Notes under the pieces: model-generated | Seen by the model: only the letters and a program-made list of their open reading frames with translations | What the model was told of the DNA's origin: nothing | Database searches by the model: none | Made by a program: the position numbers and the translations under genes | Shown here: positions 22,278 through 34,099 of the stretch, one piece after another | Layout of the letters: each line of letters opens with the position of its first letter | Numbering within the stretch: the first letter of the stretch is position 1 | Origin: Benincasa hispida | Lineage: Eukaryota; Streptophyta; Magnoliopsida; Cucurbitales; Cucurbitaceae | DNA length: 64,000 nucleotides | Direction of reading: 5' to 3' | Assembly (NCBI RefSeq): GCF_009727055.1 | Contig: NC_052357.1 | Location: 89,802,645 to 89,866,644, forward strand

Positions 22278-25200
22278 TTAACAAGCTGGATCTTGCAATC
22301 CACACACCAAATTTGCTGGAACTGCTATGTCCATCATCTTTGGATAAGGCAGGTTCAAATCTGAAAGAGAGAAACAATATGGTTGTGTTATAGCAGAGAC
22401 AATCAGTTCACACCATATTAAATTTTTTGTTTTATCTACGTACGTTCCATGATTTTCTTGAATTCTTCCTGCAAAACAAAAACAAACCCAGGTAAAAAGT
22501 TACAAACTCTAGATGTAAAAGCAAAGGATTTAGTAACCATAATTCTGCTTCGAAATGCAGTTTTCAGATAAGTGGTTTTAGTTACTAAAGAAATTACCAG
22601 ATCCTTGGTAAGCCGGGGATTGTATTTCATTTCTTCACCTACGGTACTAGCCTGAAATTGCAAGTCAGATATGAGCGAACAAACCGTGTTTTTGAAGAAA
22701 GAACAGGTGTAGAAATTTCCTTACACTAAATCCCTTGTAATCATGAGCGGGATAGATCAATGTGTCCTTTGGCAGAGTGAAAATCTGGAACACAGAGTTA
22801 ATATAATCAGAACGAGTTCGAGTTACAGAAAACTAAAACAAAAAAATGCCATCTATAGTGATAATGAGCTCTTCCTATAATCTCTCCCCTTTCATTTTTC
22901 ATCGGAAATATACCTAGTGTATGTCCTTACCTGCGAGTGCACAGATTCATAGAGCTGCTTTGAACTTCCACCCTACAGAAAAGACACTGGTATTCAGCCT
23001 AGTGGCAATAATGCTCAATTTTGCAAATGAGAAAGAGAATAGAATACAAACATCTACACATATAGGTCATGATCTTGCAGAATGGTTGTGATTAATTAAG
23101 AAAACATTTACACCTAATGATTAGTTAATAGTTTATAATGGTTCCGGTAACCCCAGAAGTCGAAACAAAGTTTTTCGCAGTTATCGTTGTGCAACAAAAC
23201 AAAAACAGCTACCATTATGACTTGACGTTTATATAATAGAACAGAAAACCTGTACCGTGCAGTAGATACAAGAGAAGTTTGGAAAATCAGTTAAATGTAT
23301 GGAGTGTCACAAGCAGAAATATGATGGCCAAAGTATTATACTGAAATATCTTTATCCAAAAGATAAATACTTTCGAGAACTTCTTGAGTATTACCATCAA
23401 GAAATAAATAATAAGCCAATCGGTGAAGCTACCTGAAAATCTGTCCTCCCACATCCCCGTATCAACAGAGCATCACCAGTGAATGCCATCCTAGGATGAG
23501 GCTGATCAGGTTCATCCCCTGTTACGTAGGTGACGCATCCTGATGTGTGCCCCGGAGTAGCACGAACCTGAAATTATGTGCAAGATCAAGTTGAGACGAG
23601 TCAACTCTAGGATTGTCCCCAAAATTTATCCGTTTTCTTAACATTGCCATACTTGATGATTCTTGAAGTGCATATATTCTTTCTTCAAAAGATACTTTTG
23701 CTCAGTCTGGGTTCAGGAACTTTATAAATGAAATCATAGTCTTCGAAACTGCTAGTGCCTCATTGAAAAATTAACACCAGAAAGTAAATAACGGGGGTCC
23801 ATACATAATAAAAATCCTAAATCAACAAGGCTCATCAGTTTTCCATCAAAGCTGTAATATCAAAGGAGGTTATAAAATGTTCATTATATATTTCCCTACC
23901 ACTGCTAACAAAATCTTTACTGAACAGTCACTAATCTAGTCCATAATCTTCACTAAACTGATGACACATCTAATGAAAACTTCCTAGCTAAGACCCCCTA
24001 TATTATCCATATGTTTCTCCACCTCTGCATTAAGAGATGAAAATTGGAGGTGGCAGTGACGCATCAAGTTTCTAAAACGTTAAATATTTCCTTCCTCCTC
24101 ACTCCATGTGAGATCCACCTACACTTCATATGTAATCCAATTCCTGATTTGTTATGATCATCAAAAAGGAACCAGATGATATATCTTTGCAGTACATCTT
24201 AACTAGTTTTAGTGGAAGGTAATATTATTGTTGATAGAATTAGAGCAATAATGAATAAACAACCATAAGAAGTAATGATGTGGAGCCATATCCCAAAAGA
24301 AAATAAGAGATAGAGGAGCTAGCTGCAGTATGTAATATTGAAGGAGGCTAAATAAGTCAAAGGAGCGGTTCGGGCACAAAAATTGACTACTACCTTTCTG
24401 CGTTGCATTTTTTCATTCTCAAGCCCCACAAATGTAAATGTTTACAGGAGATTTTTGTAGTATTGAAACGCTAAAGAAGAAATGAATCAATGCTTACTCT
24501 TTAAAAACTCATGGAAATTGTCATAGTCATAGATGAAGAAGTAGTAATCTATGAAGTCTGAAATTAGAAGGCAGTGTCAGTCCTCGAGAGTTCTGCCACC
24601 GTATGGTGGGCGGAGGAGGCCTGGTGCCATATAATGTCATAACCAGCATCTACTAACCAAGTTTATACTATGTCAAGAATTAGATTAGATTTTCAACATG
24701 AGAGAATGTCACCGAGCTAAGCAAAGTTTAGAAATCATTACAAATACGAGAGCTGATATATTATGTTGATGAACTGTCACCAGTCCTACTATGTGATGGC
24801 AAAGATGATGGATTGATGTCTTGACAAAATGCTGGAATCATAACTATGAAAACAAACAGAGATCTGTACTGTGTCTTTGTTTTGTACTGTTAAATACAAG
24901 TATTGGCATACCTCCAGGAATAGATCACCAAAAGAAATCCTATCGCCAGGTTCAATCAACACATCAGCTTTTGAACCACTTGCTCTCGAGATAACAGATT
25001 TCGCTCCTGGAAATTTACTCTGAAGGAAATTAATGCATCAAAGATAACAATACCAACAAGGTCGGACAATGAAAAAACAATAACTGGGATTGAGTAATCA
25101 CCAACAAAAATGATCAAGAAGAAGAACCTTGATGAGTCCAGTGCCAGTGACATGATCAGCATGCACATGAGTATTCATAGCATATACAAGCTTCAGTCCC

Positions 25201-25741
25201 AGTTCTCTTACAAGATTTAGATCCCTATCTACAGTCTTGTCAACCGGGTCAATCAACTGAAGGAAGAAAAAATCAACAAATCAAAGGAGAACGAAAAACC
25301 CATTAATGCTTTTGACCAAACTTTTCAACCCAACTCGGAAAACACACCAGAAACATGCCCCCAAACACTGATGAAATGAAACGAAACTAAACAAAACCAT
25401 TATCACATTCATCAAATAACAAACAAATTTCAAATTAAATTCAAACAGCCAAACAGTAACGTAGAAAAGATAGATTAGATAAAGGAAATTACAAGCGCCG
25501 GTTTATCAGGGTGGGAAACATCAGCGAGAAGGTAAGTATAAGTGGAAGATTCCTTCTCGAACAATTGACGGAACAAGAGCTTAGACGAGGAAGAAGATGG
25601 CGATGACCCCATTTGGGAACTGAAATACTTGATGGGAATTCTGGAAATCGGTTTCACAGGAAGAAGATGAGGAGTTGGAGAGACGAAGAATAAAGCATTG
25701 GAAGGAAACAAGGGAATTCGTAAGAATCGAAAGCCTTGCAT
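22278..25741 (-). CDS. ETHE1: Persulfide dioxygenase ETHE1, mitochondrial
   Basis: Nine coding exons on the minus strand: 25741-25493, 25256-25128, 25019-24912, 23567-23433, 22972-22931, 22784-22725, 22651-22598, 22468-22444 and 22360-22278, giving 294 codons before TAA. All introns are GT-AG and phases close. The first 50 or so residues ([15 protein letters not shown]..., Arg/Ser-rich) look like a mitochondrial targeting peptide. A metallo-beta-lactamase fold follows, with [11 protein letters not shown] (His113, His115, Asp117, His118), TPGHTSG (His169), FTGDALL (Asp194) and YPAHDYKG (His235). These are the expected iron-site and glyoxalase II-like positions. ETHE1 oxidises glutathione persulfide to sulfite and glutathione in mitochondrial sulfur amino-acid catabolism. 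The C-terminal [13 protein letters not shown] end and total length fit plant ETHE1/GLY3. Exon 8 is only 25 nt. Confidence 0.93.
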
Positions 25742-26568
25742 CGCGCCTTGTTATTGACTGAAACTTGATTGGAACGTGGCGAAGGATAATACTAGTTTAG
25801 TGAATTGTTAATCGCAAATGGGAGAGAGGAGGTGGAATTGTCGTTATCAATGGACATGAAATGGAAGATCCGTCAGATACCGATTTTGCAAGTTTTGCTT
25901 CATCCGTTCTCTCTCCATTTGTGTCCTGCTCGCCGCTCCTGGTTTTGCTTTTGCCCATAACAAAATAGAGTGATTGTACACGATGGCCTTTTGTATATAA
26001 TTTCTTAACAGGTGTCCAACTTTATTATATACAATACAACCAAATAATTGATTCGTTTCAATTTTGAGTTTTTTTTTCACCGATGACCGATGACCTTCTC
26101 TCGCACCTATATGTTTTATGATCCGTTTTCACTATCTTATAAATTATAATCTTTTACTTACGTCAGAGGGTACTTTCAGCCTTTCCAATAACTCGTGCTC
26201 GAGATGAAATCTCTAGTCTGACATCTTTTTTAAAGCCTGAACTCAATACTATCATAATAACACGACAAAGAAATTTAAGAGACCCGATGGTATAATGATA
26301 TCGGGTAGGGAATGAACTCACCAGCCCGATTGCTTTTTTGAATCCTTAACCCGATTGATTAAAATCCAAAACTCGGATGGTATTACCAGTGACATTGCGA
26401 CAGTAGTGAACGTCTAAGCCCAACAGTGCCTTTTTCGAAGCCCTAACCCAATAATAAACAAAAAGCTCAAAATTCAAATTTATTAATCAAAAAAAAAAAA
26501 AAAACATAATCCAAATCAAAGAGAGTATGTACATTACCTCTATCTCCGTTGGTCACTATTTATTTTAC
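25742..26568. other. Spacer between ETHE1 and the MULE remnant
   Basis: Contains the ETHE1 5' flank on the minus strand and otherwise AT-rich DNA. Nothing coding is recognised. A poly-A run lies at 26489-26504. Confidence 0.4.
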
Positions 26569-27371
26569 TTAATAATGGTTGGTTGCATTTTGCCCGATTG
26601 TGTTCTGGATTTCCACACCTAATGAACCTTTAGGTTGGATGGTGTTCTCCGAAAGATAGAATCCAGTTCACACGTGGCCTACCAACACTGGTTGCAATTT
26701 TCGGTGGTAGGATAATGCATTCTACGTAGCCAGGTGGTTTCCTCCACTCAGAAGAATGTCCAACTAAGAATATTGGGTCTGCATATATTAGGATTAGGGA
26801 TTCTATGCTAAAAAATTGATTGCAAAGTGTGTAAGGGTTAATTTTCCTCAACCTTACAACAACTATTGCATGTGAGCATGGAATTTCTAAGTAGTTGAAC
26901 CATTTGCATGTGCACTAATGGGTGTTTAAGCTGACGGCGCCATCCAAGTGATTATCCTTCACAATGAATGTAAGACAATAAATCAGGCTTATTTAGTACC
27001 ACCTACCACTCTTAAATTCCTTAGCCACTTGTTTTTTGGCATGATTCGAATATAAAGATGTACATATGGACCACTGGGTTCTGCACTCGAAAAACCATTC
27101 TTGGAGCTTCTCCCTAATAAATTCCAAAAAGGTATGATTGGTAAGAGTTTGGCCTCTGTTGTAAGTGCATTGAAGCATTATGCACCGTTGCTGGTCATAT
27201 TGTCATGTTGTCTTAAAGATTGATGGACTCGGGTCATCACTCTAAGTTGACATTCTCCAAGTATTGCGTCACAACCCTATTCTTGAATCCACGTAGTTGC
27301 TCTCAGAGCTTGTTGAATTCAGATAGTTTGTATGTTCTCTCTACATCATTGAACCACTTCAGAATTATACT
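26569..27371 (-). pseudogene. MULE (Mutator-like) transposase, C-terminal half, split by an LTR
   Basis: From 27371 leftward the minus strand encodes LKWFNDVERTYKLSEFNKL, then EKLQEWFFECRTQ, and a SWIM-type zinc-finger piece with CKWFNYLEIPCSHAIVVVR. YADPIFLVGHSSEWRKP, ILPPKIATSVGRPRVNWI and a terminal zinc-knuckle-like RCGNPEHNRAKCNQ follow. These are the ordered C-terminal blocks of plant MuDR-type transposases. Multiple stops and frame changes show that it is dead. The rest of the same ORF resumes at 29414 on the far side of a solo LTR. Confidence 0.85.
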
Positions 27372-29413
27372 TGTTGAGTTATATGTCCTAAAACTTGCAA
27401 TTTGTAATATTAAACATATTCTATTTACAATAAAGATGTTATTGAGGTTAATTTAATAAAACTTTTATGTAAATTGCACTTGTAAAGACTAAATCCAATA
27501 AAATAAGATTCATGGCTATTAGATGAATACTTGGACTTTATGTAGAGACAATATCAAGTTTTAGTAAATAGCCAAAACGGTCTATAGTATACGAATAAGG
27601 TTTGGTACCTTATTCTGGTAACACTTTTGGATGTGACCCACTTTGTATTTAGTACAAATGATGTGATCTTGAATCGTTCATGTGGAGACATGCGAGTGGG
27701 GACGTCCTATGCAATGAGTTTGTGTAAGGCCAGACCAAGAAACAAGTTACTCTTACTTTATAACGTTGTTTACTGTTTAAGACTGATTATTTCAAAGCAA
27801 GTGACCTAGATAACTTGGCCTTAATCCTGAGCTAACTATGAACTCCTGTTTATTCGGGATTATCCTTATATTTGTATGGATGAGGGTTGGCTCAATAAGC
27901 CTCCCATTTCAGGGGTAAGACTGGGTAGATAGCTGGGGACATAGGGTGCAAGATAAAATTCGCTTCTACCCGCTATTAGGGATAGTAGAAAGATTGTTCT
28001 CTTAAGTACTGATTCCAGGTCTTGAACAAGGTGTCCTACCTTCTCATTGGCCCCAGAAGGACTCGGTTTAGGGATTGGATCACAAACCAATTGTTCATTG
28101 GAGAATCAGTGGGACTTAAGGAACAAGATGCAATCTCAGAGGTAAAACAACTATTGACCCAACCATTATTACGTACAACATGTGAAGGATTAACTTACTA
28201 ATTATGGTTATATCGAGTGGACATAATTATATCTACAGTGAGAGGAGTGCAACTACTGGACTTTAGTGGAATGACCCGGTAGGTAACGATGTTGATTAGT
28301 TCGGTTTAAAAGTTTAGCCCATTAATCTCGGATTGTTAGAGCTCATGATCTGTAGGTCCATTAGGTCCCTCTGGCCGGCTATTGAAAGAAAAAGCTTGCA
28401 TCTGGGTGGGTCTTGCCGGTCCCATCTCTCTCTAAACTTGACGTGGTAGTAGCTCACAAACGGAATAAACCTTAGAATAGAGTGATGAGTTTAATTTGAA
28501 ACGTTCAAATTCGAATTAAGGGAAAGTAATTATATGCGATATAATTACACATTAAATTATTAAATTAAAAGAAATTGGAGAATTGGATAATATTTAAATA
28601 TAATTTAAATATTAATTTCATGAATAGGGATTCATGGTTGTGGAATCGATGTTTAATTTAATATTTGATATTAAATTAATAAGAATTAATTAAATTATTT
28701 AATTAATTAAATCAATTAAATTGAAATTTGAAATTTTGAATTTTGTGAAAATTTAAATTTAGAAAATCAATTTTTGTTTTAATTTAATTTTGAAAATTAA
28801 ATTAAAAATTGAATTTTAATAAAAATTCAATTAATTTATTTTAAATAATTTTTAAAATAGAATTGATTTTGAAAATTGATAAATTCAATTTCAATTTTAA
28901 TTAAATTGAATTTAAATTGAAAATTTGGAAAAATCCAATTTTAGTGGATTTTTCCAACTTGACTCATCTTCCACTCAATCCCACTCAAAATTGATCAAGG
29001 TGGAGTTGTCAATTTAATGTGCAATGCATGAAGAGTTAGAACAAAACCTAAGGTTTTTGGGTTGAGAGGATGAGTCATGCAATTATTTTTTCTTTTTTGA
29101 GAGAAGAAGAAGAGTTCTTCGTTCTCTAGCTGAAGAACCAAGAAAAATTTTCATATTCTTCCCTCATTTCAGTTCATTTCGAGTCCCACAACTCAATCTA
29201 ATGTCCAAGAAAATGTAGGGAATATCTATTGGTGGTCCACACCTTGTAGCTAAGAAGATTGAAGTTGATTTGAAGTTCAAAGTCTTCAAAGGTGAGTTTT
29301 TTTATGAAACCCTCTTTTTCTGATATGAACATGCTTTATTAGTTGCTAAAATTGATGAATTAGAGTGTTTAGTGATCCAAATTTCTTCCGTTAATTGTAT
29401 GCTAAGTCCAACA
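27372..29413 (+). mobile_element. Solo copia LTR with near-perfect target-site duplication
   Basis: 2,042 bp starting TGTTGAGTTATATGTCC and ending CTAAGTCCAACA, so termini are TGTTG/CAACA. It is flanked by ATACT (27367-27371) and GTACT (29414-29418), a 5-bp target duplication with one mismatch. There is no internal retrotransposon sequence. The body shares ordered phrases with the copia LTRs at 2014-4141 and 34100-35951 (CGTTCATGTGGAGACATGCG, TTTAGTGGAATGACC, GTCCATTAGGTCCC). It interrupts the MULE transposase ORF. The best reading is insertion followed by LTR-LTR recombination. Confidence 0.88.
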
Positions 29414-30050
29414 GTACTATCCTTAAGTGCATTGCTATGTTTTTAGGTGGTAATACATAATGCATTAAATGTGTTGGGGAAAACTTGGTCCACCGCGTTC
29501 GATATACTAATGTGGCAGTTAGAAACAATGACCATGTTCGAATCCTCACTTATGCAATGGCTTCAGGTGTCACATGAAGTATGCTCATGTTGCATCAGTT
29601 TCTTTGTCCATTATTCCATACATGAAAAGCTATAACTGATTATTACCGTAAAAACTAACGGCAACCAACATGCAACCTTTATATTTTCCTTTGGGTGTGG
29701 ACTCATCAACGATCACCACGGGACAACAACTAGCATACCCTCGGATAGAAGGGCCTAGGGCCATGAACATGTATTTGAAGTGTACTATATCTTCTAATTG
29801 TATGTCAAATACAGTATCTGGGTTTGTAATCTTCAAAGCTTCCCCGTAAGCATGTAGTATGGCGTAAGATTCCTCTGGGGAGCCTCGTACTTGTGAGTAC
29901 GCTATCTCGAATGCACATCATACTTTATCATAGCTTATATTGACTCCATATTCTCAACTTATATCATTAATAATGTGATTCGGCTTGTACACACGACCGA
30001 CGTCCCGAACTTTATCCGCAATCATCTTACTAACCAGTGAGGTTGTTGCA
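29414..30050 (-). pseudogene. MULE transposase, N-terminal/catalytic half
   Basis: From about 30050 leftward the minus strand encodes LVSKMIADKVRDVGRVYKPN, then ISYDKV and RGSPEESYAILHAYGEALK, and the conserved VHFKYMFMALGPSIRGYASC. The DDE-region block VVIVDESTPKGKYKGCMLVA follows; the usual D of VVDGTHLKG is present as D in VDES. Then come FPNTFNALCITT-like residues up to the LTR junction. Stops occur at several points. The N-terminal DNA-binding part beyond 30050 is not recognised, nor are terminal inverted repeats. Confidence 0.85.
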
Positions 30051-30765
30051 TGCTTGTGATCATTGGGATAGTTTTTCTAGTTTCTTTCCTTTTTAGGATA
30101 GTTTTAAAATTAGTTTTAAAATTTTATATTAGTCTTTCATTTTTAGTTTAAGTAGGGTAATTTAAAAAAAAAAAAATTAGGGCACAATGTCACGACTCTG
30201 CGAAGCAGAACTGCATTTTAAGCGTTCTGCGCGTCAAGGATCGCTTTCTTTCATCTTCTTCTTTCAATTTCCAGTGTTTTCTCTTAAATTTCTTCCCATC
30301 CCTTCATGATTCTTCACCTAAAAACATAAATTCCTTGCTGATTATCCTCAGATTTCATCAAATCTTCAAGTTTTCTCAACTATTCATCCTTAAATTTGTG
30401 GGTTTCATACCCAAACCAAATTCTAGGGTTTTTTTTTTTTTTTTTTTTTTTTGTGCAATCTTTGGGATTTCTTCAAACTTGAGGTAAATTTTGAGCTTTT
30501 CATTGTGTATTTCTTTTAGATTTACTAAATATGTTGAAATTCTTCTAAGTTGTGTGGATCTATGCTTAATTTGAATTGTGTTAAAAATTTGGTTAATGAT
30601 GTTTTTGTTGAAATTGAAATAAATGTTGGGATTTTTCTGTTTGCACGTGAAATTGATCTAAAGTGTTATATATTTTGTGTGGATTAGGTAAATTTTGAAG
30701 GATTTGTCGAATTTCCCCAAGGTTAGAACCTGATTTTGTGAGCTTTTCTAATTAAATGAAGTTTC
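30051..30765. other. AT-rich leader-like region before the PF20167-type ORF
   Basis: Includes a T-rich stretch, a poly-A run at 30162-30174 and a poly-T run at 30430-30452. A GT-rich sequence resembling an intron (GAGGTAAATTTTGAGC at about 30480) precedes the ATG at 30766. This looks like a 5' untranslated region of the retroelement ORF. No other coding potential is seen. Confidence 0.35.
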
Positions 30766-31899
30766 ATGGGTCCTAGGAGAGTAGGAAGGAGGGATGTTGC
30801 TAGCACTAATTGGGATGGACGTGAACCTGAGCCTGTTTTCGAACACCCTAGGTTTAGTTCCTAAAGAGCCATGGATAGATATCATTATGTAATTTCCTCT
30901 AGAAGCCTAGTCCTTGAAAGTGCCTTAACCTTAAAAGTTGATTTATATCCCCATATCTCTGTTGAGATACAGCATAGAGGGTGGGAAGCCTTGGCTAACC
31001 ATCCCGATGAGGCGGTTTTTCCTATCGTCAAGAAGTTTTATGCTAATTTAGACAATGATAGGGATTTCTCGTTAGTTAGAGGCATTAGAGTCCCTTATTC
31101 GTCTCTCCGTATCAATGAAGTCTATGGTTTGATCGACTTCAATGACGAATACGATAGATTCTGCTCCCAACAGCTTCCTGAACAAGAAGTAATAGAAGCT
31201 TTGTATGGACCTAGGGTTGAATAGGTTGGTCAATAAGCATTGTCGTTAGGTTTAAGGGGATGGAGATGTTTGTCTCCGATCAAATCTGGCATGCATTTGT
31301 ATGTTCCAAACTGATGCCAGTATTACGACTCACCAACATTACCAAGGATCGGACCAAACTCGTATACTGTCTAGTTCAGGGGATGTTTGTCAACGTGGGA
31401 CAGGTCATTAGAGCCTCAATCTGCCGTTATGGACGTTGTTCCACCATGGATAGCCTTGGACACCCAAGCTTAATTACAGAGCTCTCCCGAAGGTCCGGGG
31501 TGGAGATCCCTGATGACGGAGAGAAGATAGGACATTGGACACCCATTTCCAGATCGTCAGTTGCTGCATTCCACGAGGGTGGAGTGGATGAGTTAGACGA
31601 GGACAATCAGAATGACGAGGGCATTCCCACATTAGAGAAACATCCCCATGTTGATCCCCAGGATCAGTACGATGTGCCACTAGTGGATGATTCGTTTGGA
31701 GAGTAAGTTTTGAGGATGTCTACTGAAGCCCTTAAGATAGCCACTGAGTCCCTAAGTGTGAGTTAGGACACTACTCGCCTGCTAGGCGCATAGAAAGGAT
31801 GGTGAACTACATTTATGAGCAGAATCGTCTTTGTTATGCCAGCATAGGTTTCCAGAGTGATCTTCAGATGGAGCCAGACTCACAAGCCTCCGATTGAGG
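30766..31899 (+). pseudogene. PF20167-type 'putative plant transposon protein' ORF, second copy, broken
   Basis: Starts MGPRRVGRRDVASTNWDGRE at 30766. An in-frame TAG lies about 32 codons in, then MDRYHYVISSRSLVLES, HISVEIQHRGWEALANHP, VFPIVKKFYANL, VRGIRVPYSSLRINEVYGL and a stop at 31222. After a frame change (31260 on) come VSDQIWHAFVCSKLMPVLRL, LVYCLVQGMFVNVGQVIRAS and an acidic tail to about 31706. A final piece, RIERMVNYIYEQNRLCYASI, ends at about 31899. Domain order equals that of the ORF at 7531-8975 (a GWE...FYANL block, then a long-helix block ending in NVGQ). It is followed at 32214 by TTTAAAGTTGGGGGTGGG, a polypurine-like tract. Function unknown; the family travels in Ty3-type elements. 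Confidence 0.75.
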
Positions 31900-33244
31900 C
31901 TAAGCTGCACTCCCTTTTATGCTCTCAGTAGTATTTTTCTTTTCCTTCCTTTATTTTCTTTTTTGTTGTTTGTAGTTTTTCTTTCTTTTAGTTTTTGCTA
32001 ACTTCTTTTTTGTTTTGTAGGTTTCTTTTTGTTTTGTTTTTCTTTTATTTTTCTTTGTTTTGTAAGCCCCTCCAAAACTTTAACAGAAAAGTCAGGGCAA
32101 AGAGAAGAAGCCCAACCACAACCATGTAACATGTTTTCAAGGGAGGTTTCTGTTCCCTTGTTCTTTTCATTTTTTAGCTTTACTTGAGATACATTGGTGA
32201 CAATGTATCGTTTTAAAGTTGGGGGTGGGTATCTGTTGGGTAGCTTTTATTTTAGCTTGGGGTCCTTGAGCGCTATGTTTGGACTATGTTTTGTGTGCTT
32301 TGATTGTCTTGTTTGCTCTGTTGCTCTGTTGTAATTATGATGGCTTATGACACATTCTTCTTGCAATAAAATTTGCATAGAATATTATAAAAGCATGATC
32401 ATGATTTTTAGCCCATGTTTTTTTAAAAAAATTCTTTTCTCTCATGCATCTTTAAGTCATTGTTTTGCAAAATTAAAGTCTTGCATGCTTAGAATTGGGT
32501 TATCTGGTATGTATTTCTGTTGTCACCTCAAAAGGTCCACCTTTGACTTAGGAGTAACCTTACTTTTTTTAGAGCAAAACTAGACAAAGTGGATAAAATA
32601 GGACCTATTGTGTATATAAAAAAATGAAAGAAAGAAAGAAAAGAAAAATAAAATTAGTTGCAATTCAGGGGGAGGAGGGGGTGACAATAAAAAAACTGAG
32701 GTAATAGTTAGCTTGCCTGCAAAAAAAAAAAAAAAAAAAAAAAAAAAGTGCGCATGTGTGCATGGATAGAGGTAAAAATAACTACCTCCGCCATGTCCAG
32801 TTAGGGCCCCGTGAGAAAAGAATGGATAGGTTCCTAGCGGTTGGGTGTGAAAGCTAGCCCTTTAGGTAAAATAAATGTCCTTTATATTTTTTGTGTGTGT
32901 GTGTTTAGGCACCTTTGTCTTAGTGTTGCCCTCTCTCTGTCCTCTCTGTGGTTTGATCTCGTACTTACCACTATTACTACGTCTTTGTAGTGATAGGAGT
33001 AATTCAGTTTTTTAAATTTTCTTTTGACCAAGTCTGGAGCTTATTAACGACATAAGTTTCAGGACTTGTCAATATATATATAAATGTAGTGGGAATGATG
33101 ATGAGACTATGATGGGTTATTGAGATCATAAACTGCTAATCAAGTTTAGTAGGTGTTAAAGAGAAAGTTCACAAGAATAGGTTAGACCGTAGTTGTCATA
33201 AGAGGGTTGACAACTACTGTTTTCACATCCCTTCTCAGATTTAG
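31900..33244. other. 3' part of the PF20167-bearing element (non-coding)
   Basis: Holds T-rich DNA, the polypurine-like tract at about 32214-32231, and then possibly an LTR starting TGTTGGGTAGC at 32234, whose end is not determined. A poly-A tract of about 28 bases is at 32720-32747. No ORF of note. The region ends where the truncated copia element begins near 33245. Confidence 0.4.
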
Positions 33245-34087
33245 AAGATAATCTGGCAGGGGGTGTGACAATATATTGACAAGATGCTTGTCAGATATTT
33301 GATGCACTATTCCAAGAAGTGTTTATTACCTTTCGGACATGAAATTGTTTTGTCTAAGGAATAGTATCCCAAGAATCATCAAGAGGTTGAGAAAATGAGG
33401 CAAGTTCCCTATGCATTAGCTGTTGGTAGCCTTATGTATGCAATGTTATGTACCATACCTGAAATTTCCTGCAGTAGAGACTGTCAGTAGATATCAATTC
33501 AATCCAAGATTAGATCACTCAACAACGATCAAAACAATTCTCAAATATCTACAGGGAACGAGGGACTATATGTTTATATATGGAAGAACTAAGGATTTGA
33601 TCTTTATAGGATACACAGACTCTGACTTTCAAACTGATAGGGATTCAGGAAATTCACATCAGGGTCAGTTTTTACTCTAAACGTAGGAGCTATAGTTTGA
33701 TGAAGCATTAAGCAAGGATGCATCGCGGACTCCACTATGGAAGCTGAATACATAACTGCTTGCGAAGCAACTAAAGAGTCTGTTTCGCTAAAGAAGTTCC
33801 TTACTGATTTAGAAGTTGTTCCAAATATGTCTTTGCTCATCACACTTTATTGTGATAATAGTAGTGTTGTGAAAAATTCTAAGGAACCTAAGAGTCATAA
33901 AAAAGACAAACACATTGAGCAAAAATATCACTTGATTCAGGAGATTATGCAACGAGGTGATGTGATTGTCATGAAGCTTGCTTCAGAGCACAACGTCGTT
34001 GATCCGTTTACGAAGGCTCTTATGGCTAAAGTATTCTATGGTTATCTAGAAAGTCTGGGTCTTTGGGATATGCAACATATTGTCTAG
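33245..34087 (+). pseudogene. Ty1/copia RT C-terminus and RNase H remnant
   Basis: Starts within RT with RYSMHYSKKCLLPFGHEIVL-like coding, then AVGSLMYAML, HSTTIKTILKYLQGTRDY, and an RNase H region with GYTDSDFQTDRDS. After frame breaks it continues MEAEYITACEATKESVSLKK, TLYCDNSSVVKNSKEPK, HLIQEIMQRGDVIVMKLASE and the tail DPFTKALMAKVF, ending at TAG 34087. The RNase H acidic residues are partly visible (D in YTDSD, E in MEAEY, D in YCDNSS). Everything upstream of the RT C-terminus is gone. Confidence 0.88.
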
Positions 34088-34099
34088 GGCAAGTGGAGA

